DNA of 64,000 bases from Lysinibacillus_B sp031181585 (GTDB lineage: Bacteria > Bacillota > Bacilli > Bacillales_A > Planococcaceae), in contig NZ_CP154840.1 in assembly GCF_047301505.1 (NCBI RefSeq), positions 1,736,001 to 1,800,000 on the forward strand. Direction: 5' to 3'. The notes under the pieces are model-generated. The model did not search any database. It was given only the letters and a program-made list of their open reading frames with translations, and was not told where the DNA came from. The number at the start of each line of letters is the position of its first letter. Positions within the stretch are counted from its first letter, which is position 1. Shown one piece after another: positions 43,817 through 52,399 of this stretch. A program made the position numbers and the translations under genes.

Positions 43817-44188
43817 TTACCAGTGTACTTGAAGTTTATTACCATTTGGGTCATAAAAGTGGAAATAGGCATGACCATTATCTTCTTTTATCTCCTCGAC
43901 CTTAACTTGATTATCAAGTAAGTGTTGATGAAATTTAGATAATTCCGGACTTGTAAAGCCAATGCTGAATTCTTGTTTATTATCAATTGTAAAATGTGCA
44001 AATGTTTCATCTTCGGTAGGAACTAAGATCAGTAAGAAAGGTCCTTCGTTTACTTTTAAAACTGCAAGTTCCTCAGTGATATTTAGTAACTGAAGTCCTA
44101 ATACATCTCTATACCATTGTGCAGACAGTTCTACATCTTTTACAGGAATTCTAATGTAATGTACTTGTTCAATAAATGATTTACTCAT
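43817..44188 (-). CDS. VOC family protein (glyoxalase/bleomycin resistance fold)
   Basis: 123 aa from ATG 44188 (AAAGGAGAG upstream); the longer upstream frame lacks a site. Pattern typical of VOC proteins: VHYIRIPVKDVELSAQWYRDVLGLQLL at the N-terminus and AYFHFYDPNGNKLQVHW at the C-terminus, with metal-ligand positions in VHYI and the closing region. Substrate unknown. Probably cotranscribed with the small gene downstream. Confidence 0.88.
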   Translation of the reverse strand: MSKSFIEQVHYIRIPVKDVELSAQWYRDVLGLQLLNITEELAVLKVNEGPFLLILVPTEDETFAHFTIDNKQEFSIGFTSPELSKFHQHLLDNQVKVEEIKEDNGHAYFHFYDPNGNKLQVHW

Positions 44189-44779
44189 AGCCTTCTCTCC
44201 TTTATTTAATCTGGTATATGAAATAGTTCCTTTTCTATCTCCCTTTTTCCTTCCGATTATTGAATTAACCTGTTCTTTAATGGAACATTGAACTTCCTGC
44301 TTTCCTTTTTTACTATACTTCAAAAAGTCCAAAATCCATCTGCTTTCATGCAGTTAGGATGATCTCTTCGGGTGAGATTTCTGATATGGTTAATGATGTC
44401 CGCTAACACCTTTAAAACCCACTCGCTCTCGGCAATTTTAATCCATCTTTTATGGAACAGCCATTCGAGCAAATCAAATAACCACATTATTCTTTAGCAA
44501 AGCCTAAAACAAAGAAAAAGAATGGAATCGTCAGCCGTAATGGCATGAATCTTTGTTCCGTCATTTGTATAGAAAATTAAAGCTGATAATATTTGTTTTG
44601 ACGTGAGAAAGTTTCGATTGTCCGCAGTTTACTAGAGCTTCTGTTCTAAAGAGGAACTTTGCAGTGCTGTTAGGAATAAGAATAAATACATATAATACTA
44701 TAAGTTCAATATTATCCTAAAAGTTAGGATATAATTAATAATAGTATAAAATGCTACATTTCAAAAAATGGGTGATGTT
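44189..44779. other. Intergenic region before the second peptide-resistance module
   Basis: A possible 55-aa minus-strand frame (44320-44487, begins MWLFDLLEWLFHKRWIK) has no clear ribosome site and I do not call it. The rest is AT-rich and contains the promoter dyad at 44714-44735. Confidence 0.4.
44714..44735 (+). promoter_or_regulatory. Promoter with inverted repeat before the response regulator gene
   Basis: ATCCTAA-AAG-TTAGGAT (44714-44730) abuts a consensus TATAAT (44730-44735). There is no good -35 at 17 bp, which suggests a regulated promoter with the dyad as operator. Confidence 0.45.
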
Positions 44780-45460
44780 ATGTATGAGGGTAAAAGAATT
44801 TTAATTGTTGAAGACGATCAGGAGATTAGTAGACTACTAAGTGTTATTGTGGAGAAATCCCAGATGGAACCGGTTACGGCTTATTCCGGTACAGAAGGTT
44901 TGCTGCAGTTACAAAATAATTCGTTTCATTTAATTTTATTGGATTTGATGCTCCCGGGGAAAAGCGGGGAGGAACTTATAAAAGAGATTAGAGAAAAGAG
45001 TATGATTCCGATCATTGTAATTTCAGCCAAAGTTGATATAGAGAACAAAGTGCAACTATTGAAAATGGGGGCGGACGATTACATAACCAAACCGTTTCAT
45101 CATGAAGAAGTAATGGCTCGAATAGAAGTTCAATTACGAAAAGCAGGTTTTCAGCCGATGCAGCCAACGAAAATCGGGTGGCGAGGGCTTAAATTGAACA
45201 TAGAAAAAAGGTCTGTCACTTTAAACGGGAAAGAGCTGCAGTTGACGAATGCCGAGTTTGATATTTTAACATTTTTCCTAAACAATCCGGAGCGTGCGCT
45301 TTCGAAAAAGGAAATCTATGAAAGTATATGGACGGGGACCTATTATGGTGATGATAATACAATCAGTGTTCACGTCTCCAATCTCCGCAAGAAAATTTCA
45401 GAAATCACAACTGAAGAATATATAAAGACTATTTGGGGAGTAGGTTTCATGTTTGTTTGA
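44780..45460 (+). CDS. OmpR-family response regulator
   Basis: 226 aa. Receiver: ILIVEDDQEISRLL, Asp in LILLDLMLPGKSGEE, Lys in DDYITKPFHHEEV. C-terminal winged helix ending in IKTIWGVGFMFV. ATG 44780 with GGGTGAT; an upstream in-frame ATG 44768 is less well placed. First gene of a four-gene resistance-type operon; 11-bp-spaced repeats lie between it and the ATPase gene. Confidence 0.92.
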   Translation: MYEGKRILIVEDDQEISRLLSVIVEKSQMEPVTAYSGTEGLLQLQNNSFHLILLDLMLPGKSGEELIKEIREKSMIPIIVISAKVDIENKVQLLKMGADDYITKPFHHEEVMARIEVQLRKAGFQPMQPTKIGWRGLKLNIEKRSVTLNGKELQLTNAEFDILTFFLNNPERALSKKEIYESIWTGTYYGDDNTISVHVSNLRKKISEITTEEYIKTIWGVGFMFV

Positions 45461-45461
45461 T

Positions 45462-45481
45462 TTCTTTATGAATTCTTTATG
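45462..45481 (+). promoter_or_regulatory. Tandem direct repeat, candidate response-regulator box
   Basis: TTCTTTATG at 45462-45470 and again at 45473-45481, exactly one helical turn apart. It lies just upstream of a TTGCTT -35-like element and about 80 bp before the ABC ATPase gene. Typical geometry for an OmpR-family binding site. Confidence 0.5.
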
Positions 45482-45557
45482 TTTTGCTTAAAGGATTTTA
45501 AAGACCTCTAAGCTAGACTGAAAACATCAAGAAATTTAATGAAGGAGTCGAAAAAAG

Positions 45558-46475
45558 GTGGACACCATTATACAAACGTATCAATTGACGAAAAAATTCA
45601 AGGAACAAGAGGTCATTAAACCGCTTGATTTCTCATTAGAAAAAGGAGAAATTTGTGCAATAATTGGAAAAAACGGTGCGGGGAAATCCACACTCTTTAA
45701 AATTATCTCAGGACAAATCATGCCGACATCTGGAGAGATTCAGCTATTTGGCAAATCCGGCAAAGAGATCGAGCTTGCGAAAAAAAGAATGGGTTTTATG
45801 ATTGAAACACCTGCATTTTTTCCGGATTTTACGGCAGCTCGAAATCTGGAATATTTCCAGATTCAACGCGGCGTCGTTGACAAGAAACGCATTTACGAAG
45901 TCCTTGAGATTGTCGGGCTGGCAAATGAAAAGAAAAAACGGTTTAGAGATTATTCTATGGGGATGAAGCAGCGATTAGGCATTGCCCTTTGTCTTTTAAG
46001 CAGCCCCGACTGTTTAGTGCTTGATGAGCCTATCAATGGGTTGGATGTGGAAGGAATTATGGAAATCCGCAAGTTGTTGAAGAAGCTCAATCAGGAAAAA
46101 CAAATAACTATATTAATTTCTAGTCATATTTTAACGGAATTGAAATTGCTGGCAACGCGTTTTGTGTTTATCAAAAATGGGGTAATCGTGGATGATTTAA
46201 GTATAGAGGCACTGGAAGAGAAGAGCAGGAAACAAATTCTGCTGACTGTTGATGATTCAGTGAAAGCAGCACAACTATTAGAACGAGCATATGCAGATAT
46301 TCAGTTTAAGGTCCTTCCTAATCAAGCCATCACTATCCAAAATCATGTAGAAAGCGGCAGTGATATCAATCGCCTCTTAGTTGATAATAAAGTGATGGTG
46401 AAGGAGTTTCGCATCGAATCACTGAATCTAGAGGAATACTTCTTAGGGTTAGTGGAGGGGGACAAAAATGATTAA
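45558..46475 (+). CDS. ABC ATPase, BcrA/LanF-like with E-loop
   Basis: 305 aa. Walker A GKNGAGKST, signature YSMGMKQRLGIALCLL, Walker B CLVLDEPINGLD (Ile for the usual Thr/Ala). Q-loop position: MGFMIETPAFFPDFTAARN, Glu instead of Gln (about residue 83), as in peptide-antibiotic exporters. The C-terminal ~90 residues form an extra regulatory domain. GTG start after GAAGGAG. The permease gene overlaps by 8 nt. Confidence 0.88.
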   Translation: MDTIIQTYQLTKKFKEQEVIKPLDFSLEKGEICAIIGKNGAGKSTLFKIISGQIMPTSGEIQLFGKSGKEIELAKKRMGFMIETPAFFPDFTAARNLEYFQIQRGVVDKKRIYEVLEIVGLANEKKKRFRDYSMGMKQRLGIALCLLSSPDCLVLDEPINGLDVEGIMEIRKLLKKLNQEKQITILISSHILTELKLLATRFVFIKNGVIVDDLSIEALEEKSRKQILLTVDDSVKAAQLLERAYADIQFKVLPNQAITIQNHVESGSDINRLLVDNKVMVKEFRIESLNLEEYFLGLVEGDKND

Positions 46476-47214
46476 TTATATGAAAAGCGAATGCTATCGT
46501 CTACTGCGTAAAAAAGCACCTTATGTAACAGCGTTGATATGTTATTTGTTAATTGCCGCTGCTGCTGCCGTCCTTATTTTATTTGGAAAGTCTGACCCGA
46601 ATTTCCCTTACGCCACAAGTAAATTTTTCTATTCAAATGCAATTAGCGGCGGATTGTTGATTGTCATACTAGGATTTCTCTTTAATTCAGCTCTCACTGG
46701 CAAAGATATGTCTTTGATTAAGCAATCTGTTTCTTTCGGCATTTCTAGAAGCATTATCTTCTGGTCTAAGCTGATTTTGACATTAGGTTACTTTTTACTA
46801 TTCTGTGTTGTGGGTATCATTTTAATGATGGTCTTAGGTGAAAACCTGCTGACAAGTGGTAATCAGTCCGTAAGTAATTTTCTAATTGTGTGTGTGAATA
46901 TGGCTCCGCTTGTTCTGAGTGGATTTTTCCTAACCCATACATTGAAAATGCTGAAGGTAGGAGAAGGGTACATCATTATTATGTTGATATTTATTTTTGT
47001 ATTATCCGGAAACCTGCTGCGGGTCTTCCGAGATATTTCAGGCTTAAAGGAGTTATACCATTATGCACCAAGTACATTGCTCAATGAAAACTTAATGAGC
47101 TTTGTGAATGAAGCACCCCAATTTGGTTTCGAATATTGGATTGTAGGCATCATCATTTCCGGGATTGCTTTGCTGATTGGAGCAAAAAGCTTCGGAAGTC
47201 AAAACATCGATTGA
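46468..47214 (+). CDS. ABC permease of the peptide-resistance module
   Basis: 248 aa with six predicted transmembrane helices. The layout (TM1, a loop with NSALTGKDMSLIKQSVSFGISR, then paired helices) fits ABC-2 permeases of the BcrB/LanE type. It overlaps the ATPase gene by 8 nt and is followed 14 bp later by the kinase. A single permease gene suggests a homodimer. Confidence 0.82.
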   Translation: MINYMKSECYRLLRKKAPYVTALICYLLIAAAAAVLILFGKSDPNFPYATSKFFYSNAISGGLLIVILGFLFNSALTGKDMSLIKQSVSFGISRSIIFWSKLILTLGYFLLFCVVGIILMMVLGENLLTSGNQSVSNFLIVCVNMAPLVLSGFFLTHTLKMLKVGEGYIIIMLIFIFVLSGNLLRVFRDISGLKELYHYAPSTLLNENLMSFVNEAPQFGFEYWIVGIIISGIALLIGAKSFGSQNID

Positions 47215-47228
47215 TGGAGAAGGGATGA

Positions 47229-48140
47229 ATGAACGTGAGCAGCTGGTTGATGATAGTGTTGATTTTCCTGCTGATTGTTGTACTCTGTATGCTTCTGCTG
47301 GTCCATTGGGATATCAGAAGGATGACGAAACAATTGGAGGAAATCATTGAAAACTTCGGGACAAATGAATTGGTCCGCACCAATACGCATAATAAAAACT
47401 TGTCTCGATTTGCTTCGAAAATTAACCAGCTTATTCAACTATTCAAACAGAATCAGCAATCTGTAGAAGTAAGGGAAATGGAGCTGAAGCGAGAAATCAC
47501 GAATATTTCCCATGATTTAAGAACGCCTTTAACATCCATCAAAGGATTCTCCGAGCTATTAACAGATCCGTCCATATCTGAAGCAGAAAGGAAAGAGTTT
47601 TTAGCCATTATCCAAAAGAAGATTGATAATCTCACGATGATTGTTGATTTATTCTATGAACTTTCACAACTCGATTCCTCGGACAAGAAATTGACCATGG
47701 AAAAGCAGTTTCTAGATCAAATTGTCGTGGACACAATGCTCATGTTCTATGAAGATTTTGAGAAAAAACAATTAAAGGTCAGCTTGGATGAAGGGACTGT
47801 TCCCCCTGTTCTTGCTGATAATAAAGCAATTGTTCGGATTGTAAACAACATTATTCAGAATGCCTTAACGTATGCAAAAAGTTATTTTAGGATTACCTAT
47901 GTAGAGGAAGAAAAATATATTTGGGTAAGGGCAGTGAATGATGTTGAGAAGGTTAATGCTACGGAACTTCAACAGATTTTTAATAGAACATACAGGCTGG
48001 AACCTAGTCGAACTGGTACCCAGCTTGGATTAGGGCTACATATTGTTCAGCAACTTGTTCACAAACAAGGAGGAAAAGCGGTTGCTGATGTCCATGAAAA
48101 TGAATTTCGTATTGAAGTATCGTTTAGAAAATGGGATTAG
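47229..48140 (+). CDS. Sensor histidine kinase of the peptide-resistance module
   Basis: 303 aa. Only one N-terminal transmembrane helix (about 5-26) and almost no extracellular part, as in intramembrane-sensing or transporter-sensing kinases. Phospho-acceptor in ISHDLRTPLTSIKGFSELL (about residue 97); ATPase with VNNIIQNALTYAK and GTQLGLGLHIVQQL. A kinase without a sensor loop next to a resistance transporter suggests sensing through the transporter. Confidence 0.88.
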   Translation: MNVSSWLMIVLIFLLIVVLCMLLLVHWDIRRMTKQLEEIIENFGTNELVRTNTHNKNLSRFASKINQLIQLFKQNQQSVEVREMELKREITNISHDLRTPLTSIKGFSELLTDPSISEAERKEFLAIIQKKIDNLTMIVDLFYELSQLDSSDKKLTMEKQFLDQIVVDTMLMFYEDFEKKQLKVSLDEGTVPPVLADNKAIVRIVNNIIQNALTYAKSYFRITYVEEEKYIWVRAVNDVEKVNATELQQIFNRTYRLEPSRTGTQLGLGLHIVQQLVHKQGGKAVADVHENEFRIEVSFRKWD

Positions 48141-48490
48141 GCAGGGAATATGCAGGAATACACCGCTTCTCTTTACAAGGTATACTTTTGGAGAAGTAGG
48201 TATTTCCATAAATAAGCTGTGTAATGTAACACAAACAAAGACCCCGTTTTGATCCATCTTGTTTCAAAACGGGGTCTTCTAATTTAGTGTAAGATGTGGG
48301 TTTGCGAGGTGTTTTTAATCAAACGTAGCTGTAAAGCTACAAACAGGCCATATTGCTGAGCAACATTTTAAAAATTTGCAGGAAAAATATAAGTTTAATG
48401 TCATAAGATAAAATTATGTTTTTTTTATTAATAACCACTATTATTTTTTATGCCCCATGTTTGATATGTTAAAGAAAAGGAGGAGATGAA
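48141..48490. other. Intergenic region with terminator
   Basis: Holds the hairpin at 48238-48278; beyond it, AT-rich sequence with no supported gene. Confidence 0.4.
48238..48278. terminator. Terminator after the resistance module
   Basis: A perfect 15-bp G+C-rich stem AAGACCCCGTTTTGA/TCAAAACGGGGTCTT. The T-run is weak on the plus strand and better on the minus strand. Confidence 0.65.
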
Positions 48491-49234
48491 ATGAGAATCT
48501 TTGATGCACATTTTCATATTATTGATTTTGATTTTCCAATTATCGAAAACCAGGGATATATGCCGCCAAGTTATGTGGTAGAAGATTATCAAAACGAGAC
48601 TGAAAATGTAAATGTTTTAGGTGGAGCGATTGTATCCGGGTCATTCCAAGGATTTGACCAAGCCTATTTATTAAAGGCACTGAAGCAAATGGGTCCAGCA
48701 TTTTGCGGTGTAACACAATTACCTTTTACGGTGACGGACGAAGAAATCTTAGATTTAAATAAAAATGGTGTAAAGGCATTACGATTTAATATTAAAAGAG
48801 GCGGCTCGGAAGATTTATCGAAATTAGACTACTTTGCAAGAAGAGTTCATGATTTAGTAGGCTGGCACAGCGAGCTTTATATCGATGCAAAAGAGTTACC
48901 CGAAATTGCATCAACGATTGAAAAATTGCCGGCAATATCAATTGATCACCTAGGATTATCTGAAGAAGGGCTGCCTCATCTGTTAAAGTTAGTTGATAAA
49001 GGGGTGCACGTAAAAGCGACGGGTTTTGGCCGTGTAGAGTTGAATATTGAGCATGCATTAAAGTCGATTTACGATGTTAATCCAGATGCCCTTATGTTTG
49101 GAACAGATCTACCATCCACAAGAGCAAAAAGACCTTTTGAGCAGGCTGATATTGAATTGATTCAACAGCTATTTGATGAACAAGCTACCGATAAAATCCT
49201 ATACAAGAATGCTTTTAAATGGTATTTCAAATAA
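48491..49234 (+). CDS. Amidohydrolase family protein (TIM-barrel metal-dependent hydrolase)
   Basis: 247 aa. N-terminal metal site FDAHFHIID, a later ISIDHLGLSEEG and C-terminal LMFGTDLPSTRAKRPFEQADI, the Amidohydro_2 (PF04909) pattern shared with decarboxylases and lactonases. Substrate unknown. AAAGGAGGAG before ATG. Stands alone. Confidence 0.85.
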   Translation: MRIFDAHFHIIDFDFPIIENQGYMPPSYVVEDYQNETENVNVLGGAIVSGSFQGFDQAYLLKALKQMGPAFCGVTQLPFTVTDEEILDLNKNGVKALRFNIKRGGSEDLSKLDYFARRVHDLVGWHSELYIDAKELPEIASTIEKLPAISIDHLGLSEEGLPHLLKLVDKGVHVKATGFGRVELNIEHALKSIYDVNPDALMFGTDLPSTRAKRPFEQADIELIQQLFDEQATDKILYKNAFKWYFK

Positions 49235-49413
49235 TTGTCTTAGCAACATTTCATTAAAATAGACGAACTGAACAAGAGTTTTCAAAAAATCGATATAAAG
49301 TAAGAGGAGTTATTCTGAATAAATCACTACAAGATGGAATCGAGCATATAGTGATGTGGCTTGTTGGATCAAAGGTTGGAAATTAGATAATTTATATTGC
49401 ATGTACAATGAAT

Positions 49414-49457
49414 AAGCGTATTTAAGATACCTTTCTCAAATACGCTTTGCTTGTTTT
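49414..49457. terminator. Terminator between amidohydrolase and converging membrane gene
   Basis: A perfect 10-bp stem AAGCGTATTT/AAATACGCTT (49414-49423 and 49438-49447), followed by TGCTTGTTTT. Confidence 0.65.
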
Positions 49458-49476
49458 AGCAGTGAACCATGACCCA

Positions 49477-49794
49477 TTACTTCGCCATTCTTCCGCGGGA
49501 AACAATAAGAGCGGAAACAGCATTTAAAATAATAGTAACAGTAAGCAGAACTGCTGCTGCGAAAGCGACAGCCCCGTTTGTATCCATAAGGGCCGACCAA
49601 TCCTCGATCTTTACCAAATGATAGCTGTAGAAAATCTGGAAACAGAGCGAAAGGGCACAGGCACCGAGGCTCAAAACAGAAAAAGCGATCCAGCTTTTGC
49701 GGCCGTTCTGTTTAGACCGCATCAGTATGACAACAGGAAGCACCCAGGCAATGAGCCCAAGCACCAGACTGCCTAGATTAAGCAAACCAATCAT
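49477..49794 (-). CDS. Small membrane protein with three helices, 105 aa
   Basis: Hydrophobic helices at about 3-25, 35-60 and 76-98, separated by short polar loops (RSKQNGRKS, KIEDWSALMDTNG). Good site GAGGGAGATGAG before the ATG. No family recognised. Confidence 0.65.
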   Translation of the reverse strand: MIGLLNLGSLVLGLIAWVLPVVILMRSKQNGRKSWIAFSVLSLGACALSLCFQIFYSYHLVKIEDWSALMDTNGAVAFAAAVLLTVTIILNAVSALIVSRGRMAK

Positions 49795-50040
49795 TTCTCA
49801 TCTCCCTCTCATTTTCTTCTTCTTATTTTTATACTTGCCCGATACGTCCAGTCGTATCGTCAAGATTGTTCCAAATGAACTTATTTTCCCCTTATTATTA
49901 CAAATAGACGAAATGAAGGACAGCTGGTTTCGGTAAAGAAATCTATGTGATTTTTACTGAACAATCTTACTGTTCTACTCCTTCAAACGAAAACAGCCTA
50001 TTAACAGGGGAAGGAATTTTCTCTTTTCTTTCTGTAAACA

Positions 50041-50060
50041 TTAGTGTAAAATTACACTAA
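50041..50060. promoter_or_regulatory. Perfect operator-like palindrome before the HTH regulator
   Basis: TTAGTGTAA-AA-TTACACTAA, two 9-bp perfect arms with a 2-bp centre, 27 bp before the ATG at 50088. It should overlap the promoter and is most likely the binding site of the regulator itself (autorepression). Confidence 0.7.
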
Positions 50061-50087
50061 ATGAAAATATTTAGTTAGGAGTTGGTG

Positions 50088-50549
50088 ATGTTGGATCGAG
50101 AATCATTCATCCAATTGATTTCTAGAAAGATGCGGTTAATCCGTGTGGAGCGCGGCTATTCGCAGGAAAAAATGGCAACGATCATCGGTATTTCGAAAAA
50201 GACGTTAGTAGAAATTGAAAAGGAGCGCATCCTTGCAGGCTGGACAACCGTCATCGCGGTATGTACGCTGTTTCGTCACAGCGAAATTCTCCAGGCAACA
50301 ATCGGGGAGGATCCAATCGAAATCGTCGAAACACTGGCTCACGAGGAGATTACGCTGCCAAAGCAAAAATCGATGGGCGGCCGGATATGGTGGCGGGAAG
50401 TGGAAGCGGAAGGCATCTTCCGTCTGCAGCAAAATATGTTCAGCCAGCACTACCGTATCCTCGATGAAGATGACTATCGCTGGTACAGCTCATTTGATGA
50501 AGCGGAAGCAAAGAAACGCCTCCATGAGCTGGCGCAGAAAATTCGTTGA
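50088..50549 (+). CDS. HTH (XRE/Cro-type) transcriptional regulator
   Basis: 153 aa. HTH at about 8-42 (ISRKMRLIRVERGYSQEKMATIIGISKKTLVEIEKER). The C-terminal ~90 residues form a separate domain (WWREVEAEGIFRLQQNMFSQHYRI, then RWYSSFDEAEAKKRL) I cannot name. ATG 50088 has TAGGAG at ideal spacing. The preceding palindrome suggests autoregulation; the two small membrane genes downstream are probable targets. Confidence 0.85.
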   Translation: MLDRESFIQLISRKMRLIRVERGYSQEKMATIIGISKKTLVEIEKERILAGWTTVIAVCTLFRHSEILQATIGEDPIEIVETLAHEEITLPKQKSMGGRIWWREVEAEGIFRLQQNMFSQHYRILDEDDYRWYSSFDEAEAKKRLHELAQKIR

Positions 50550-50566
50550 AAGCAGGGGGTGGGGGA

Positions 50567-50842
50567 ATGAAAAAGCAATATGTGTTATGGGCGATGCTTG
50601 TAACGGGGTGTCTGCTCGGCATTTACGCGCAGTCACTTGCCTACTATTTGGAAGGCATATTTGATACCGGCTGGCCGATTGCGTATTTGACCTTTGTCAC
50701 AGTGAGCAGCTATGTATTGCTGCTTTTAGTGATAGGCATGAGTATGTGGAAAAAGCTTAGCGTCCTTTTAGCCGCCGCTTTCATTGCGGGCGGAATGGTA
50801 AGTATGTGGTCTTTTTTTGTATTGGCGATGTGGTGGGGGTAA
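50567..50842 (+). CDS. Small membrane protein, 91 aa
   Basis: Three hydrophobic helices (about 5-27, 38-59, 65-88). The G-rich site GGGGGTGGGGG precedes ATG 50567, 17 bp after the regulator's stop. No family recognised. Cotranscription with the HTH regulator is likely. Confidence 0.65.
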   Translation: MKKQYVLWAMLVTGCLLGIYAQSLAYYLEGIFDTGWPIAYLTFVTVSSYVLLLLVIGMSMWKKLSVLLAAAFIAGGMVSMWSFFVLAMWWG

Positions 50843-50849
50843 AGTGGGA

Positions 50850-51164
50850 ATGATGAAGAAAATATGCAAATATCTGCTCGGTATGCTGCTGCTAATTGGT
50901 CTGGGGTACGGCTATGTGCAATTTAAATTTATCACAGTAGAAAATTCTGTAACCAATTATTTAGTACATATAAAACCCGAAACGTCTTACAAGACAGAGC
51001 CTTTCATCGCAAATTTATCAGGCGATAAAAATTGGATGGTTTCCGTCAAGATAGAAGGAGAAGCTAGAACATATTTTTATTATGTAAACAAGAAAAAGCA
51101 GCTGGTGTTAGAGTCCTACGTGGAAAATGGCATCGAGTATGTAGAAAATCGTGTTGTAAAGTAA
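50850..51164 (+). CDS. Hypothetical secreted/anchored protein, 104 aa
   Basis: ATG 50850 or 50853, 7-10 bp after the previous stop. N-terminal hydrophobic helix (about 7-20, ICKYLLGMLLLIGLGYGY) then a soluble domain with SVKIEGEARTYFYYVNKKKQLVLES. Size and pattern are reminiscent of DUF3139-type anchored proteins, a weak resemblance. Confidence 0.6.
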   Translation: MMKKICKYLLGMLLLIGLGYGYVQFKFITVENSVTNYLVHIKPETSYKTEPFIANLSGDKNWMVSVKIEGEARTYFYYVNKKKQLVLESYVENGIEYVENRVVK

Positions 51165-51641
51165 ATGTTCCGATTATCGTATGCCATCTCCTGGAGATAA
51201 TAATGGCTGAACTAAAGGATTCCTCTACCATTTATCCTATTTTATCACTGGCAACACGGCGCTTTATGAAAAATGCGGGTTTAATAAGCTGAGAATAGCT
51301 TTTTACAGTAATCCATATCAGCTGCCCGAATAGTTGGAGTAGACATTCAAAAGGAAAGCCTGTTTCTTCAGAACAGGCTTCAGCCTGTTGACAAACGCTT
51401 TCATCCATCGTTGCTTGCTTCGCTCGTCCGCGCATGAACTTAGGTTCTATTCGCGTCTTCGCTCGTCGGCGCGCCTTGTCTGGCAAGCGTTTTCAAGACA
51501 GGCTGGGTAAATTTTCTTTTTATCAAAGTATCTAAAAAAACGTGAAGACAAAGTCAAAAATAACTTTGTCTTCACTCTGCAGCCTGTTTCTTCAGAATAG
51601 GCTTTTTTACATTTCAAAAAAGTTCATTTTTCTCGAAAAGC
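51165..51641. repeat. Structured intergenic repeat element
   Basis: Nested hairpins: AAGCCTGTTT/GAACAGGCTT (51356-51380); a long imperfect inverted repeat CAGCCTGTTGACAAACGCTT with its partner at 51485-51505 enclosing about 85 bp; and inside it a G+C-rich core with a direct repeat CTTCGCTCGTC (51418 and 51458). The GCCTGTTTCTTCAGAA hairpin recurs imperfectly at 51580-51602. No coding potential seen. Either a dispersed palindromic repeat or a structured RNA. Confidence 0.5.
51534..51575 (-). terminator. Terminator of the P-loop kinase gene
   Basis: A perfect 13-bp stem GTGAAGACAAAGT/ACTTTGTCTTCAC (51542-51554 and 51563-51575). On the minus strand it is followed by GTTTTTTTAG. Confidence 0.75.
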
Positions 51642-52193
51642 CTATCCTTCCAATAGCCGCTTAATGCTCTGTATCACTCCGGCAACATCTTTCTCACAAC
51701 GCACGACAAATTCCTGGTGAAGACGGTCAAGATTTTCAGGAAGAATGAGTTTCTTTTGTCGTTCCAATAAGTCCTCGTATGAGTCAATCGTGCGAAGAAT
51801 CGTGGCGTCCCGGTTGCTGGTTCTTACTCTTTCTTTTAATACCTCGTAAGGAATGTCAAACTTCACAATGATCACTTCAAACCCCTCTTTTGTAATTCTT
51901 TTCATAAGAGCGTCTCTGCCTTCATCACTCAAGTTAGCATTACACAGAATCAGGTGAAGGTTGGTATGCAGCATGGCATACTGCACAATCGTTTCGGATA
52001 GCGCATATTTAATAAGATTTTCTCCGTCTGCAGGTACGAGTTTCGGGTAAGTGGACTGCAGAAATTCCGCATGGATATCTTGATCGATGACTACACAGTT
52101 TGAACATATTTGTTCGAGCTTCCGCGCAAAGGTTGATTTTCCGCTATGTGTTTTTCCGATTGTTAAAATGCAAAACCGTTTCTGTTTTGTCAT
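51642..52193 (-). CDS. P-loop NTPase, AAA_33/zeta-toxin-like kinase
   Basis: 183 aa from ATG 52193 (AAGGAGAAA upstream). Walker A is TIGKTHSGKSTFARKL at the N-terminus. An acidic VVIDQDIHAEF follows, then a lid-like region KERVRTSNRDATILRTIDSYEDLL. The fold is that of small-molecule kinases and zeta-type toxins. No antitoxin gene is adjacent, so a metabolic or RNA kinase is more likely than a toxin. Confidence 0.78.
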   Translation of the reverse strand: MTKQKRFCILTIGKTHSGKSTFARKLEQICSNCVVIDQDIHAEFLQSTYPKLVPADGENLIKYALSETIVQYAMLHTNLHLILCNANLSDEGRDALMKRITKEGFEVIIVKFDIPYEVLKERVRTSNRDATILRTIDSYEDLLERQKKLILPENLDRLHQEFVVRCEKDVAGVIQSIKRLLEG

Positions 52194-52371
52194 TGGATTT
52201 CTCCTTAATAGGTGTTCTATAAATTTTCCAACCGTTCGTTTTATACGTGGTGAAATCACTAATATGTAATTCAATTTCTTATTTTTATTCTCGCGTATTT
52301 TGTACTCAGTTTCAAATGGAATTCATACTTTTTGATTATTTATAATTTTTTTCCAATTATATTCTTGAATG

Positions 52372-52383
52372 AAGTATATACTT
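52372..52383. promoter_or_regulatory. Palindrome at the padR promoter
   Basis: AAGTATATACTT, a perfect 12-bp dyad containing a TATACT -10-like element, 17 bp before the padR-type ATG. No ribosome site lies between, so the mRNA may have a very short leader. Confidence 0.45.
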
Positions 52384-52399
52384 TTGTTAAATTTACTTT

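Noticed and set aside
44320..44487. 55-codon minus-strand frame starting MWLFDLLEW
   Set aside because: Looks protein-like, but lacks a ribosome site and is preceded by in-frame stops; not enough to call a gene.
51642..52193. Zeta toxin of a toxin-antitoxin system
   Set aside because: No small antitoxin gene adjacent on either side; the P-loop kinase fold alone is insufficient.
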